NCBI GenBank assembly: GCA_036725605.1
Contig: DAIMDW010000008.1
Span: 62,001-126,000 of the forward strand
Length of the DNA: 64,000 bases
Direction of reading: 5' to 3'
DNA from: CALBTQ01 sp036725605
GTDB taxonomy: Bacteria > Lernaellota > Lernaellaia > Lernaellales > Lernaellaceae
Below, piece by piece: positions 1 to 8,437 of this stretch. A program made the position numbers and the translations under genes. Under the pieces are notes generated by a model that was not told the DNA's origin, did not search any database, and worked only from the letters and a program-made list of their open reading frames with translations. Position 1 is the stretch's first letter. Every line of letters begins with the position of its first letter.

Positions 1-417
1 TGTCCTGATGATTTCGTTTATCCGGGGATCGTCGGACGCCTCCGGGGCCCTGGTCGGAGCGCAGACGGATCGGGCGACGGCCAGCATCGTAAGGGAGCGG
101 AATTGGGGATCTTCGATGCGGCTGATCGTCCATTCCAGGGAGCCGTTCGGTTGCAGGGGGGAGGGCGCTTCCCCACGCCAAGCGCCTTGTTTTTTCAAGT
201 CTTTTCGAATTTGAGAAAGCGTTTCTTTGTCGAAGGGAGCGCCGATCAGCGATTGCGCCTGTTTGTTGAGCGCTTTTTCGCGATTCAGAAGAAACAGGTC
301 GGCCGCCGCGTCGTTGAGGTATAAAATTCGCCCACGGTTACCGATAACCAACACGGCATCCGGAAACAAAGCAAAGGCGGATAAAACGTCCGGTTTTTCT
401 TTGTTTTCTTTGGTCAT
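1..417 (-). CDS. PAS-domain protein, N-terminal part (runs off left edge)
   Basis: The reading frame starts at the ATG at 417-415 and stays open to base 1 (139 codons), so the C-terminal part lies outside the window. A GGGAGA Shine-Dalgarno sits just upstream. Residues about 12-110 look like a PAS sensor domain: a hydrophobic strand with FPDAVLVIG, then NRGRILYLNDAAADLF, which matches the usual 'G.I.Y.N.A...LF' core, and a later stretch with W-R-G-E and L-E-W-T. PAS domains bind small ligands or sense redox state and are usually fused to histidine kinases, GGDEF or sigma-54 activator modules. Which output domain this one has cannot be seen. No signal peptide or membrane segment precedes the PAS domain, so this part is probably cytoplasmic. 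Confidence 0.75.
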   Translation of the reverse strand, partial: MTKENKEKPDVLSAFALFPDAVLVIGNRGRILYLNDAAADLFLLNREKALNKQAQSLIGAPFDKETLSQIRKDLKKQGAWRGEAPSPLQPNGSLEWTISRIEDPQFRSLTMLAVARSVCAPTRAPEASDDPRINEIIRT

Positions 418-881
418 CTATGTCTCCCGACCTGCATAGAGACGAACCGGCGCCCTTGCCTTTTCTTTAATAAAAGTAATGGAATTTCAAGTTGTTATGT
501 CCAGCGATGCGACACGTGTTTATGACTTTTTCTCCCCCGCAGGAAATGACGGAAATCCCGCTTTTTTTATACGATTTCTTCCTCAACCTCTTTTAATTAT
601 ATCGTTAAACTCTTGTTTGGCCATTAGAATAAATAGTCGATTTGTGGAGACGGGGTGATTTGCCAAAAAATTGGCTATTTTCGTCAAGTTGTCTTCATCA
701 AGAAGAGCGAGGTTGGCGCGGAATTCGCCGGCGACGACCGATTTGCCGCAATTGGTGCTGGCATCGTAAATAATTTAAGTGCATACTAACTTCATGCAGG
801 CCTGGCGTGCGTAATATCCTAAATAACCGGGACGGCGTAACGGTTGAGAGAGAACGACCTCGCACGCAAAAGGAGCGGCTA
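418..881. other. Intergenic region between divergent genes
   Basis: About 460 bases with lower GC than the flanking genes and no convincing ORF. It must hold the promoters of the leftward PAS gene and the rightward secreted-protein gene. A small inverted repeat, GCCAA-AAAA-TTGGC, lies at 662-675. A weak -35/-10-like pair (TTGCCG, then TAAATA 18 bases on) lies shortly before 780, but I would not call it a promoter with confidence. The Shine-Dalgarno AAAGGAG at about 868-874 serves the ATG at 882. Confidence 0.5.
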
Positions 882-3392
882 ATGTTGCACAGCAAACCTG
901 CATGGTCCGCCGTGGTCGCACTGATCGTCGTCGGACTGGTTTCCTCCGCATTCGCCACCGATTGGCTCACCTATGACGCGCGGATTTTAATCAAACCCGA
1001 GATGGCCGGTTATCAGTCGGTTTATTACGATCCGGCGGCCGGCGAATTCCTGGCGGCGTATTACCGTCCCGGCCTGTGGCTGGCGCGATGCACGCCGGAC
1101 GAATGCGTGCAGGAACCGGTCGTCGCCGACGACCTAGGGTCGGTGCACGTGTTTGTCGACGATGTGGGCATCGGCATCGCCTACAACGGCGGCGGCGGGA
1201 TCAACGTGCTGCGCGAAACCGAATCGGGCTGGACCGCCGCGTCGCTCATTCCCTCCGATGTGTGCACCACCTTGGGCACGGTCACCTTCAACGAAGCGGG
1301 CGAGACGGCGTTGTTGTGCAATCTGCATGCGGTGGGCAATCGCATCGCCTGGCGGCACGAGGGTGAGTGGCTCTGGGATGATGCGCCGATGGATGTCGGC
1401 AGCCAGGCGCTGGCCTATACGTCCGACGGCACGGTCCACGGCATGCGCGTGTACCTGTACTACGAGCCGGAACAGCGGTTCGTCATTTCCCACGTGTACC
1501 GCGAGCCGGAAGGCGATTGGGTCGACGATCCGCTCGTGGACACCCTGTGGAATCCCTACCATCCGGCGCCGCAATCCTGGTCGGTGATTGCCTCGGGCGA
1601 CACGGTGCATCTGTTCTATCAACGCGGCAACGAATCCTACGGTCATCTCACCGTTGACCCCGACGGCTCCGTGACGCACATGACCAACAACGGTCCCGCC
1701 GACAGCGTGGAGATCGACGAGAATTATCTTTTCAACACCGCGCCCCTGCCCGACGGCGAGGCGACCTTTGTGAGCTACCGTTATTTTTATAATCAGACCG
1801 ACGCGCCGGACTGGATCTCCTGGGGGTCGGTCCTGGCCGAGGGCAATGTGTTTCTGCGCAGCATCGGCGGCAACACGAGCATGGATGACGCGGCCACCTT
1901 CCGCGGATTGGTCGCCACCCAAGCCGACGGCACGCCGCACAACATCATCTTCGCCAATGGTGATTGGTATTTGTTTCCCTGGCCCCGGGTCTCCTACAAC
2001 TACAACCACGAGGAATGGATCGACGAGATCGAACTCGCCGAGCCCGCCCTGTTGTATTACGGCTCGCCGCTGCTGGTCGCGGCCGCGCCCACGGCCACCG
2101 GACTCCGGCCGTATTTGCAGACGATGCTGGTACACACCCGGGACACTTCGCGCAATTACCTGTACGGATTCCAAAACGATCAATGGCCTGCCATCCGTAT
2201 TTGGAGTGAGGTGTTGGACTACAGCGCTCCGCTGGCCCTGGCGGTCACCTCGGCCGGGGTGCACGGTCTGCAGCTCGGACTCGACACGTACCTGAAATAT
2301 TACCTGTACACGCTCGCCGATGCCGCCGATGCCGCCGAGCTCGTCTACGTGATGGAGCCACCGAATTACCAAAAAATGGTCTCCGCCGATCTGCTGGCCG
2401 ACGGTGACGATCTGCTGCTGGCCTTCGCCCTGGAGAATTCGCCGGGGGCGATTCACTTCGCCGCTCGTCCCGCCGGCGGCCCGCTTGACGAACCGGTCGT
2501 CGTCGCCGACGCCGGCAGCCTGCCGCGTCTGGCCGTATGCAATGACGGCACGGTGTATCTCGCCTATCGCGACGGCGACGAGGTGAAGCTGGCCGTCCAG
2601 GGCGAGCCGTGGACCGCGCAGACCGTCGCCGGTCCGTACGATTCGTCCCGCGGCCTCGGCGTAACCTGCACCGACGACGAAACGCTGCACGTGATCTTCG
2701 ACGACGGCGACAATGTGTACCACGCGGTCGAATCGGCCGACGGCTGGAACGTCTCGACCTTGCAGACCGGGGCTTACGTCACGGCGGTGCGTCCCGACGC
2801 GACCGGCTTGCCCTGGGTCGCCACCGTGGTGAATCCGGCGAGCGACGCGCGCGGCGCGAAACTCTTTCACTGGACCGGCGCGGCGTGGGATGCCGAATTG
2901 CTGCACGATGAATTGGATCCCGAGTTGACCTATCCCGCCTTCGGGCTCTGGGCGGGCGACGACGATCTGCTGGCGTGCTACACGTTGGCGGACAAAGTCG
3001 AATGCAAGAGCACCGCGCAGTTGGAGGAATCGTGGTTCGCCGTCGATGACGACACGGTCGATGACGACACGATCGATGACGACACGGTCGACGACGATAC
3101 GGTCGATGACGACACGGTCGACGACGACACGGTCGACGATGACACGGTCGATGACGATACGGTCGACGACGACACGGTCGACGATGATACGGTCGACGAC
3201 GATACGGTCGATGACGACACGGTCGATGACGACACGGTCGACGACGATACGGTCGATGACGACACGGTCGACGATGACACGGATGATGACGACTCGACTC
3301 CCGACGATGATGACTCAACGCCTGGTGACGACGATACGACGCCCGGCGATGACGACGATGATGACGACAACGACGACGGTTGTGGAAAATAG
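882..3392 (+). CDS. Secreted beta-propeller-like protein with Asp-Thr repeat tail
   Basis: The start at 882 is chosen because AAAGGAG precedes it and the first 25 residues form a clean signal peptide (MLHSK, hydrophobic core, SSAFA cleavage site); a longer frame opens at 807. The mature part (about residues 26-715) is rich in aromatic residues, Gly and Asp, with repeated 'hydrophobic strand, DGT/GDTVH, strand' units typical of extracellular beta-propellers, but I cannot assign a family. Residues 721-800 are sixteen consecutive pentads V/I-D-D-D-T, followed by D-D-D-D-S-T-P units and a terminus DDDNDDGCGK containing the tail's only Cys. The tail is extremely acidic and probably extended, perhaps Ca-binding. 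The final Cys/Gly-containing terminus recurs in two other proteins of the window. Function unknown; export is well supported. Confidence 0.85.
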   Translation: MLHSKPAWSAVVALIVVGLVSSAFATDWLTYDARILIKPEMAGYQSVYYDPAAGEFLAAYYRPGLWLARCTPDECVQEPVVADDLGSVHVFVDDVGIGIAYNGGGGINVLRETESGWTAASLIPSDVCTTLGTVTFNEAGETALLCNLHAVGNRIAWRHEGEWLWDDAPMDVGSQALAYTSDGTVHGMRVYLYYEPEQRFVISHVYREPEGDWVDDPLVDTLWNPYHPAPQSWSVIASGDTVHLFYQRGNESYGHLTVDPDGSVTHMTNNGPADSVEIDENYLFNTAPLPDGEATFVSYRYFYNQTDAPDWISWGSVLAEGNVFLRSIGGNTSMDDAATFRGLVATQADGTPHNIIFANGDWYLFPWPRVSYNYNHEEWIDEIELAEPALLYYGSPLLVAAAPTATGLRPYLQTMLVHTRDTSRNYLYGFQNDQWPAIRIWSEVLDYSAPLALAVTSAGVHGLQLGLDTYLKYYLYTLADAADAAELVYVMEPPNYQKMVSADLLADGDDLLLAFALENSPGAIHFAARPAGGPLDEPVVVADAGSLPRLAVCNDGTVYLAYRDGDEVKLAVQGEPWTAQTVAGPYDSSRGLGVTCTDDETLHVIFDDGDNVYHAVESADGWNVSTLQTGAYVTAVRPDATGLPWVATVVNPASDARGAKLFHWTGAAWDAELLHDELDPELTYPAFGLWAGDDDLLACYTLADKVECKSTAQLEESWFAVDDDTVDDDTIDDDTVDDDTVDDDTVDDDTVDDDTVDDDTVDDDTVDDDTVDDDTVDDDTVDDDTVDDDTVDDDTVDDDTDDDDSTPDDDDSTPGDDDTTPGDDDDDDDNDDGCGK
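3042..3281 (+). repeat. 15-bp tandem array encoding (V/I-D-D-D-T)x16
   Basis: Sixteen in-frame 15-bp units of the form GTC-GAY-GAY-GAY-ACG. Val (GTC, once ATC) and Thr (ACG) codons are almost invariant, while the three Asp codons alternate freely between GAC and GAT. The synonymous variation indicates the protein period has been kept for some time rather than produced by very recent slippage. Confidence 0.95.
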
Positions 3393-3403
3393 ACGATAGA
3401 TTC

Positions 3404-4684
3404 TTACGCCCGCTTCACGCGCGGACGGAATAGAAAATACAGCCCGACGCCGATCAGCAGACACACGCCCGCCAGCGGTCCGGCCAGCCGAACGGCCGTG
3501 ACGCCCCAGGCGCCGTCCGACAGCGACACCAGTCCGCCGGTCAGCGCGATGGCCACGCCGTTGAGCGTTTTCGTCGTGAAGTTGTACACGCCGAAGTACA
3601 CGCTCACCGCGCGCGGATCATGCCGGTAGGCGCAGGTGGCGATCGCTTCGCCCTCCAGGCCCAGCAGCACCGCGACCAGCGGTCCGCCGAGGCTGAACAA
3701 AGCCATCGCCGTGCCCATCAACGAGCCGAGCGCCACCGTGCCCAGCATCGCCGTGGCCAGGTACAGCGCGCCCAGACCCAGCGAGGCGACGACGATCGAC
3801 CGCTCCCAGCCCCACTTGCGCGACAGCGCGGGCGTGAAGACGAAACTGGGAATCGCCACCGCCAGCAGCGGTCCGAGAATCAGCGCCACGTCCGCGCGCG
3901 TTCCGTGCAGCAGGTCGATCGCGATGAACGGCGCGGCGGCGGAGATGATTGCGAAGGCCATTTGCGACCCGGCGAACACGCACAGCACCGCCAGGTAGTG
4001 ACGGTCGGAAAAAACCAGTTTCAGCAATGTACGATTGGGCAGGGCGGCCGTTTGGCGCGGGCGGTCGCTGATCCGGCGCGGCGCGGCAAAGTACCCGCCG
4101 GGCATCAGCAGCAGCGCCAGCGCGGCCATTGTCAGTCCGGCGGCGGCGAAGCCCCAGCGTTCGATCAGCAGCGGCGTGACGGCGAAGGCGATCACCGTGG
4201 CCAGCAACGTGCCCACGCCCAGCAGGTTCGACAGTCGGCCGCGCAGCTCCTGGCTTTGTTCGGCGTAATCCTCGACGAGGCTCCAGAAGGGAATGGCGAA
4301 GAAGGTGTAGCCGACGAAGTACAGAAACATCCCGGCCACCAGCACGCTCCAGCGCAGCGTCGGGCTCATCGCGTGGGTCGGCGCGAAGACCATCGCCAGG
4401 CCGATCGCCGGCAGGAAAAACGTGAACCACAGCAGCGTGCGCCGTTGATGCCCGTTGGCCGTCCAGCGATCGGCGGCCAGTCCGGCCAGCGGATCGGTCG
4501 CCGCGTCGAAAATGCGAAAGCCCAACAGCACCAGGCCGACCAGCGCCACCGGAAACAGCGGCGGCCCGTCGAGCCCCGCCGGCGGCGAGTGCACGAAGTC
4601 GATTATCCATTGGAAGAAAAAGCGCACCGTGCCCATCAAGCCCAGTTGACCGGCCAGAAAAAGAGCGTAGCGCTTGAGGGTCAT
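3404..4684 (-). CDS. GPH-family (MelB-like) MFS transporter
   Basis: This 426-residue membrane protein has about twelve hydrophobic segments. An early FDAATDPLAGLAADRW stretch resembles the 'D..DP..G...D' signature of glycoside-pentoside-hexuronide:cation symporters, and GYTFFAIPFWSL resembles their 'P..al' motif. It would move a solute across the inner membrane, probably with a cation. Its place as last gene of the acyl-CoA operon, 21 bp after the BKACE gene, suggests the substrate is the organic acid degraded by the pathway or a related compound, although GPH members are best known for sugars. The substrate cannot be read from sequence. Confidence 0.8.
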   Translation of the reverse strand: MTLKRYALFLAGQLGLMGTVRFFFQWIIDFVHSPPAGLDGPPLFPVALVGLVLLGFRIFDAATDPLAGLAADRWTANGHQRRTLLWFTFFLPAIGLAMVFAPTHAMSPTLRWSVLVAGMFLYFVGYTFFAIPFWSLVEDYAEQSQELRGRLSNLLGVGTLLATVIAFAVTPLLIERWGFAAAGLTMAALALLLMPGGYFAAPRRISDRPRQTAALPNRTLLKLVFSDRHYLAVLCVFAGSQMAFAIISAAAPFIAIDLLHGTRADVALILGPLLAVAIPSFVFTPALSRKWGWERSIVVASLGLGALYLATAMLGTVALGSLMGTAMALFSLGGPLVAVLLGLEGEAIATCAYRHDPRAVSVYFGVYNFTTKTLNGVAIALTGGLVSLSDGAWGVTAVRLAGPLAGVCLLIGVGLYFLFRPRVKRA

Positions 4685-4705
4685 TGTCTTCCTTGTGGCG
4701 GACGA

Positions 4706-5593
4706 TTAAGTGTGCACCAGCCTCAGGCGTTCACGGCACTGCTCGACGGTCGCGACGGCGCGGCCCTGATCGCGCACCATGCGCGCGGCCTTGGCGACCA
4801 GGTCGCCGTTGGAGCCGGCCATCTCGCCGGGGGCGAGGTAGAAGTTGTCCTCCAGGCCCACGCGGATGTTGCCGCCGATCGAAATCGCCGCGGCGATGAG
4901 CCGCCACTGGTCGTGGCTGATCGCGATCGTCTCCCAGTCGCTGTGCGGCGGCAGCATGTCCACCATCTTGAACAGATTGGCCGTGGTCGGCGCGATGCCG
5001 CCCAGCACGCCCATGATCAGACTGAACTGATACGGCGGCTGGAGCAAGCCCATGTCGATCAACGGGTAGGCGTTGCCGATGTGCCCGGTGTCGAAACATT
5101 CCATTTCCGGCTTGGTGCCCACCTCGTTCATCGCCTTGACGATCGCCGTGATCTCCGAAAACGGATTGGAAAACACGAACTCGAACACGAAGGCTTTTTT
5201 CTTCTCGTGGTACTTCGCGTAGTTCATCGAGCCCATGTTCAGCGCGCCGATCGCCGGTTTGATCGCCTTGATGTGCGCGGTCTTCTGCTCGGTGGTGATA
5301 TTGATCGCGCCGGTCGAGAAATTGATGATGATCGGACACGCCGCCGTCACCGCGTCGTAGATGTTCTGATAATCCTGCACGTTGTAGCTGGGCGCGCCGT
5401 CGGGCGTGCGCGCGTGAATGTGCACCACCGCCGCGCCGGCCTCGTAGGCGCGCCTGGCCTCGGCGGCATACTCCTCGGGGGTGTAGGGAATGGCCGGGCA
5501 CTGCGCGCGGTTGGCCACCACGCCCGAGAGGGCGCAGGTGATCATGCACGGCCGCTCGTAATCCTGGTTCTCGCGGATCCACATCGACGCCAT
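4706..5593 (-). CDS. Beta-keto acid cleavage enzyme (BKACE/Kce, DUF849)
   Basis: A 295-residue DUF849 protein. The N-terminal strand ends in MITCALSG, followed by GAAVVHIHAR (the H-x-H pair that binds zinc in this family), IINFSTG, FDTGHIGNAY and, near the C-terminus, NIRVGLEDN carrying the conserved Glu. Family members condense a beta-keto acid with acetyl-CoA to give acetoacetate and a new acyl-CoA. AAAGGAG lies before the ATG at 5593. It follows the crotonase gene by 43 bp in the operon, and it occupies the place where leucine-type operons normally carry HMG-CoA lyase. The actual keto acid is unknown. Confidence 0.9.
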   Translation of the reverse strand: MASMWIRENQDYERPCMITCALSGVVANRAQCPAIPYTPEEYAAEARRAYEAGAAVVHIHARTPDGAPSYNVQDYQNIYDAVTAACPIIINFSTGAINITTEQKTAHIKAIKPAIGALNMGSMNYAKYHEKKKAFVFEFVFSNPFSEITAIVKAMNEVGTKPEMECFDTGHIGNAYPLIDMGLLQPPYQFSLIMGVLGGIAPTTANLFKMVDMLPPHSDWETIAISHDQWRLIAAAISIGGNIRVGLEDNFYLAPGEMAGSNGDLVAKAARMVRDQGRAVATVEQCRERLRLVHT

Positions 5594-5636
5594 GATCGCT
5601 CTCCTTTATTGCTTGGACGGTCGCCGGCGCGTACGC

Positions 5637-6407
5637 CTAACGGCCTTTCCACTGCGGTTCGCGTTTTTCCATAAAGGCGCTCAGGCCCTCGGTCGCATCC
5701 TCGGTTCGCAGCACTTCGCCCAGCTTGCCGCACAGCACGTCCAGCGCTTCGTCCAACTCCAGGTCGGCCACCGCCGCGAAGGCCTGTCGGCCGATACGGA
5801 TGCCCGCCGGACCCTTGGCGCTGATTTCGGTCAGCGTGCGCTCGACCTGCGCGTCGAACTCCTCGGCGGCGTACACGCGGGTGATCAGGCCCATCGCCTC
5901 GGCCTCCTCGGGCGTGTACATGCGCGCGGTGTAGACCATCTCCAGCGCCTTTTTGCGCAGCGCGTTGCGGAAGATCAACGCGCCGATCATCATCGGGAAC
6001 AGCCCGACGTTCACCTCCGGCGTGCCGATCTTGATCCCCGGCCGCGCGTAGACGATGTCGGCGGCGAGCATCAGCCCCATGCCCCCGGCCAGGCAGTGGC
6101 CGTTGAGGCGGCAGACGATCGGCTTGGGATAGGCCACCAACCGCTTGAGCAACGCCGCGTACCGCCGCGCCCCGACCGTCGCGTCGCCGCCGCCCAACGT
6201 GGCCAGCAGATCGGCCCCGGCGCAAAACGCCTTGTCGCCCGCGCCGGTCAGACACAGCACGCGCACGGTTTCGTCGGCCTCGGCTCGGTCGAGGTATTGC
6301 TCGAACAGCTCGATCATCTCCAGGCTGATCGCGTTGCGGCGATACTCGCGGTTGAGCGTCAGCCACGCCGCGTGCTCCTTGACTTCGTACAGCAGTTCCT
6401 CAGCCAT
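5637..6407 (-). CDS. Enoyl-CoA hydratase/isomerase (crotonase family)
   Basis: 256 residues, typical for a crotonase. The oxyanion-hole segments are AFCAGADL (about residues 60-67) and LNGHCLAGGMGLMLAADIVYA (about 100-120). IGTPEVNVGLFPMM follows, with Glu in the position of a crotonase catalytic acid. The start overlaps the end of the biotin-carrier gene by 8 bp, implying translational coupling. In a leucine-like pathway this gene would hydrate the carboxylated enoyl-CoA (a methylglutaconyl-CoA hydratase role), but crotonase specificity is hard to predict. Confidence 0.88.
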   Translation of the reverse strand: MAEELLYEVKEHAAWLTLNREYRRNAISLEMIELFEQYLDRAEADETVRVLCLTGAGDKAFCAGADLLATLGGGDATVGARRYAALLKRLVAYPKPIVCRLNGHCLAGGMGLMLAADIVYARPGIKIGTPEVNVGLFPMMIGALIFRNALRKKALEMVYTARMYTPEEAEAMGLITRVYAAEEFDAQVERTLTEISAKGPAGIRIGRQAFAAVADLELDEALDVLCGKLGEVLRTEDATEGLSAFMEKREPQWKGR

Positions 6408-6918
6408 CGCTTTGCTCCTCCGCCGGTGCGATCTCCACCAGGATGTCGCCCGGATTGGCTTTCTCGCCGACCTTCGTGTTCACCGCCGTCACTTCGCCCG
6501 CGTAGGGCGCGGTGAGCGTGAATTCCATTTTCATCGCCGACACGACCACCAGCGCGTCGCCCTTGGCCACGCGTTGACCGACCTCGGCGGTCAGGGCGAC
6601 GACGGTCGCGGGCGTGGGCGGCGTGACCTCCTTCGCGCCTCCGCCGCCGCGCCGGGACGTGCGCCGCTCGGTTCGTTCGGCGTCCTGCACCAGCCGCGCC
6701 CGGCCTTGCGTCCACACCCACAATCCTTCGGCGGATGGTGCGGTGTAAACGTCCAGCGCCGGAGCGCCGTCCAGTTGCACGTGCAGGCGGTGCGGCTGCG
6801 GCGCATGGGCTTGTCCGGCAAAGGTTTCCTCGCCGACGCGCGCGGTGAAACGCCCCTTTTCCTCCGGCGTGAATTCGAGGTCCGCGATCGACTCGCCGAT
6901 TTTCAACTTGTACTGCAT
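6400..6918 (-). CDS. Biotin carboxyl carrier protein of an acyl-CoA carboxylase
   Basis: 172 residues. The last about 75 are a biotinyl domain with VVVSAMKMEFTLTAP; Lys130 in A-M-K-M is the predicted biotinylation site, with Ser in place of the usual Glu before A-M-K-M. The first about 80 residues form a strand-rich region that could correspond to the BT domain linking biotin carboxylase and carrier in methylcrotonyl-CoA carboxylase alpha subunits. A basic, Gly-rich linker (about 83-95) joins the two. In most MCC/PCC enzymes this part is fused to biotin carboxylase; here it is a separate gene 16 bp downstream of it. Confidence 0.9.
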   Translation of the reverse strand: MQYKLKIGESIADLEFTPEEKGRFTARVGEETFAGQAHAPQPHRLHVQLDGAPALDVYTAPSAEGLWVWTQGRARLVQDAERTERRTSRRGGGGAKEVTPPTPATVVALTAEVGQRVAKGDALVVVSAMKMEFTLTAPYAGEVTAVNTKVGEKANPGDILVEIAPAEEQSDG

Positions 6919-6934
6919 CGTTGTTCCCTCGCGG

Positions 6935-8428
6935 TTATTTGCCCAGATGCCAATGCCCCAGCGTCTGCCAGGGCGACGGTGCTTCGCGGCGCGTTTCGCC
7001 GGTTGTGATCGCTGCCGCCGGCGCGAGCGTCTCGTGCAACGCGTAGGCCAGCCGCGCGGCGTTGTCGGCGTCGACGTCCGGCCGCCAGTCGGCGAAATGC
7101 TCGGCCAGAAAATCGGTGTAGGTCTCGCCGGCGACGAAGGCCGGCGCGTTGATCACCGCGCGCAGGTATTCGATCGGCGTTTTCACGCCCAGGATCACGC
7201 ATTCGCTCAGCGCCCGCGTCATGCGCGCGATCGCCGCCGGCCGATCCTCCGCCCACGTCACCAGCTTGCCGAGGATCGGGTCGTACTGCACCGGCACCTC
7301 GAAGCCCGTGTACACGCCGTTGTCCAGCCGCACGCCCGGCCCGGTCGGTTCCCGGTGAAATAGAATTTTGCCGGGCGAGGGCAGGAAATTATTTTCGGGA
7401 TCCTCCGCGTAAATGCGGCATTCGATCGCGTGACCGCGCCGCGGAATGTCGTCCTGCGTAAACGATAGCGGCTCGCCGGCGGCGATGTGCAATTGTTGCC
7501 GCACCAGATCCAGCCCGGTGATCGCCTCGGTGATCGGATGCTCGACCTGCAGCCGCGTGTTGACTTCGAGAAAATAAAATTCGCCGTCGCCGTTGAGCAG
7601 AAACTCGACCGTGCCCGCGTTGACGTACCCCGCCGCCTTGGCCGCCGCCACCGCCGCCTCGCCCATGCGTGCGCGCAACGCGTCGTCCAGCGCGGGCGAG
7701 GGCGTTTCCTCGACGATCTTCTGGTGCCGCCGCTGGATCGAACACTCGCGCTCGTATAAATGCACGACGTTGCCGTGCGCGTCGGCGAGAATCTGAAACT
7801 CGACGTGACGCGGTTTGGCGAGAAATTTTTCCAGGTAGATCGCGCCGTCGCCGAACGCGCTTTTCGCCTCGCTGGCGGCCTGTTTCGCCGCCGCGGCCAG
7901 TTCGCCGGGCGCCTGCACCACGCGCATGCCTTTGCCGCCGCCGCCCGCCGCCGCCTTGATCAACAGCGGATAGCCGATCTCCTCGGCCGCTTCGGCCAGC
8001 CGTGCCGGATCGTCGTCGGCCGAGGTCATGCCCGGAATGATCGGCACGCCGCCGGATTGCATCAGCCGCCGCGCTTGTGTTTTGTCGCCGAGCTGCGCCA
8101 TCACCGACGCGGGCGGGCCGATGAACGTCAGCCCCGCGTCGACGACCGCCTGGGCGAACGCCGGATTTTCCGCCAGGAAACCGTAACCCGGATGCACCGC
8201 CTTTGCGCCGGTTTGCTTGGCGGCGGCGATGATCTTCTCGCTGTGCAGGTAGCTCTGCGCCGGTTCGGGATCGCCCAGGCACACGGCCTCGTCGGCGGTC
8301 AGCACGTGCAGCGCCTGCGCGTCGACCGTCGAGTACACGGCCACCGTGCGCACGCCCATTTCGCGCGCGGTGCGCATGATGCGCACGGCGATCTCCCCCC
8401 GGTTGGCGATGAGAATTTTTTCGAACAT
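6935..8428 (-). CDS. Biotin carboxylase subunit of an acyl-CoA carboxylase
   Basis: 497 residues with the standard ATP-grasp biotin carboxylase order. The N-terminal domain is MFEKILIANRGEIAVRI; the Gly-rich ATP loop is KAAAGGGGKGMRVV; ERECSIQRRHQKIVEE and EVNTRLQVEHPITE complete the active site, including the catalytic Arg and Glu. It carboxylates biotin on the carrier protein using ATP and bicarbonate. The protein ends after the carboxylase domain plus a short tail, with no biotinyl domain, which is the next gene. The gap to the carboxyltransferase gene is 9 bp. Confidence 0.95.
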   Translation of the reverse strand: MFEKILIANRGEIAVRIMRTAREMGVRTVAVYSTVDAQALHVLTADEAVCLGDPEPAQSYLHSEKIIAAAKQTGAKAVHPGYGFLAENPAFAQAVVDAGLTFIGPPASVMAQLGDKTQARRLMQSGGVPIIPGMTSADDDPARLAEAAEEIGYPLLIKAAAGGGGKGMRVVQAPGELAAAAKQAASEAKSAFGDGAIYLEKFLAKPRHVEFQILADAHGNVVHLYERECSIQRRHQKIVEETPSPALDDALRARMGEAAVAAAKAAGYVNAGTVEFLLNGDGEFYFLEVNTRLQVEHPITEAITGLDLVRQQLHIAAGEPLSFTQDDIPRRGHAIECRIYAEDPENNFLPSPGKILFHREPTGPGVRLDNGVYTGFEVPVQYDPILGKLVTWAEDRPAAIARMTRALSECVILGVKTPIEYLRAVINAPAFVAGETYTDFLAEHFADWRPDVDADNAARLAYALHETLAPAAAITTGETRREAPSPWQTLGHWHLGK

Positions 8429-8437
8429 CTGCGCCTC

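Noticed and set aside
714..728. Sigma-54-like -24/-12 element (TGGCGCG-N4-TCGC)
   Set aside because: Both conserved elements carry mismatches and no activator or upstream binding site supports it.
1134..2906. Long minus-strand open frame opposite the secreted-protein gene
   Set aside because: The codons are a shadow of the GC-rich plus-strand gene; the protein is Arg/Gly/Val-rich low-complexity sequence with no family motif, whereas the plus frame has a signal peptide and Shine-Dalgarno.
3046..3399. Alternative frames through the Asp-Thr repeat (T-T-R-S-M or S-S-S-T-V repeat proteins)
   Set aside because: They are other-frame readings of the 15-bp repeat; the frame continuous with the secreted protein explains the array.
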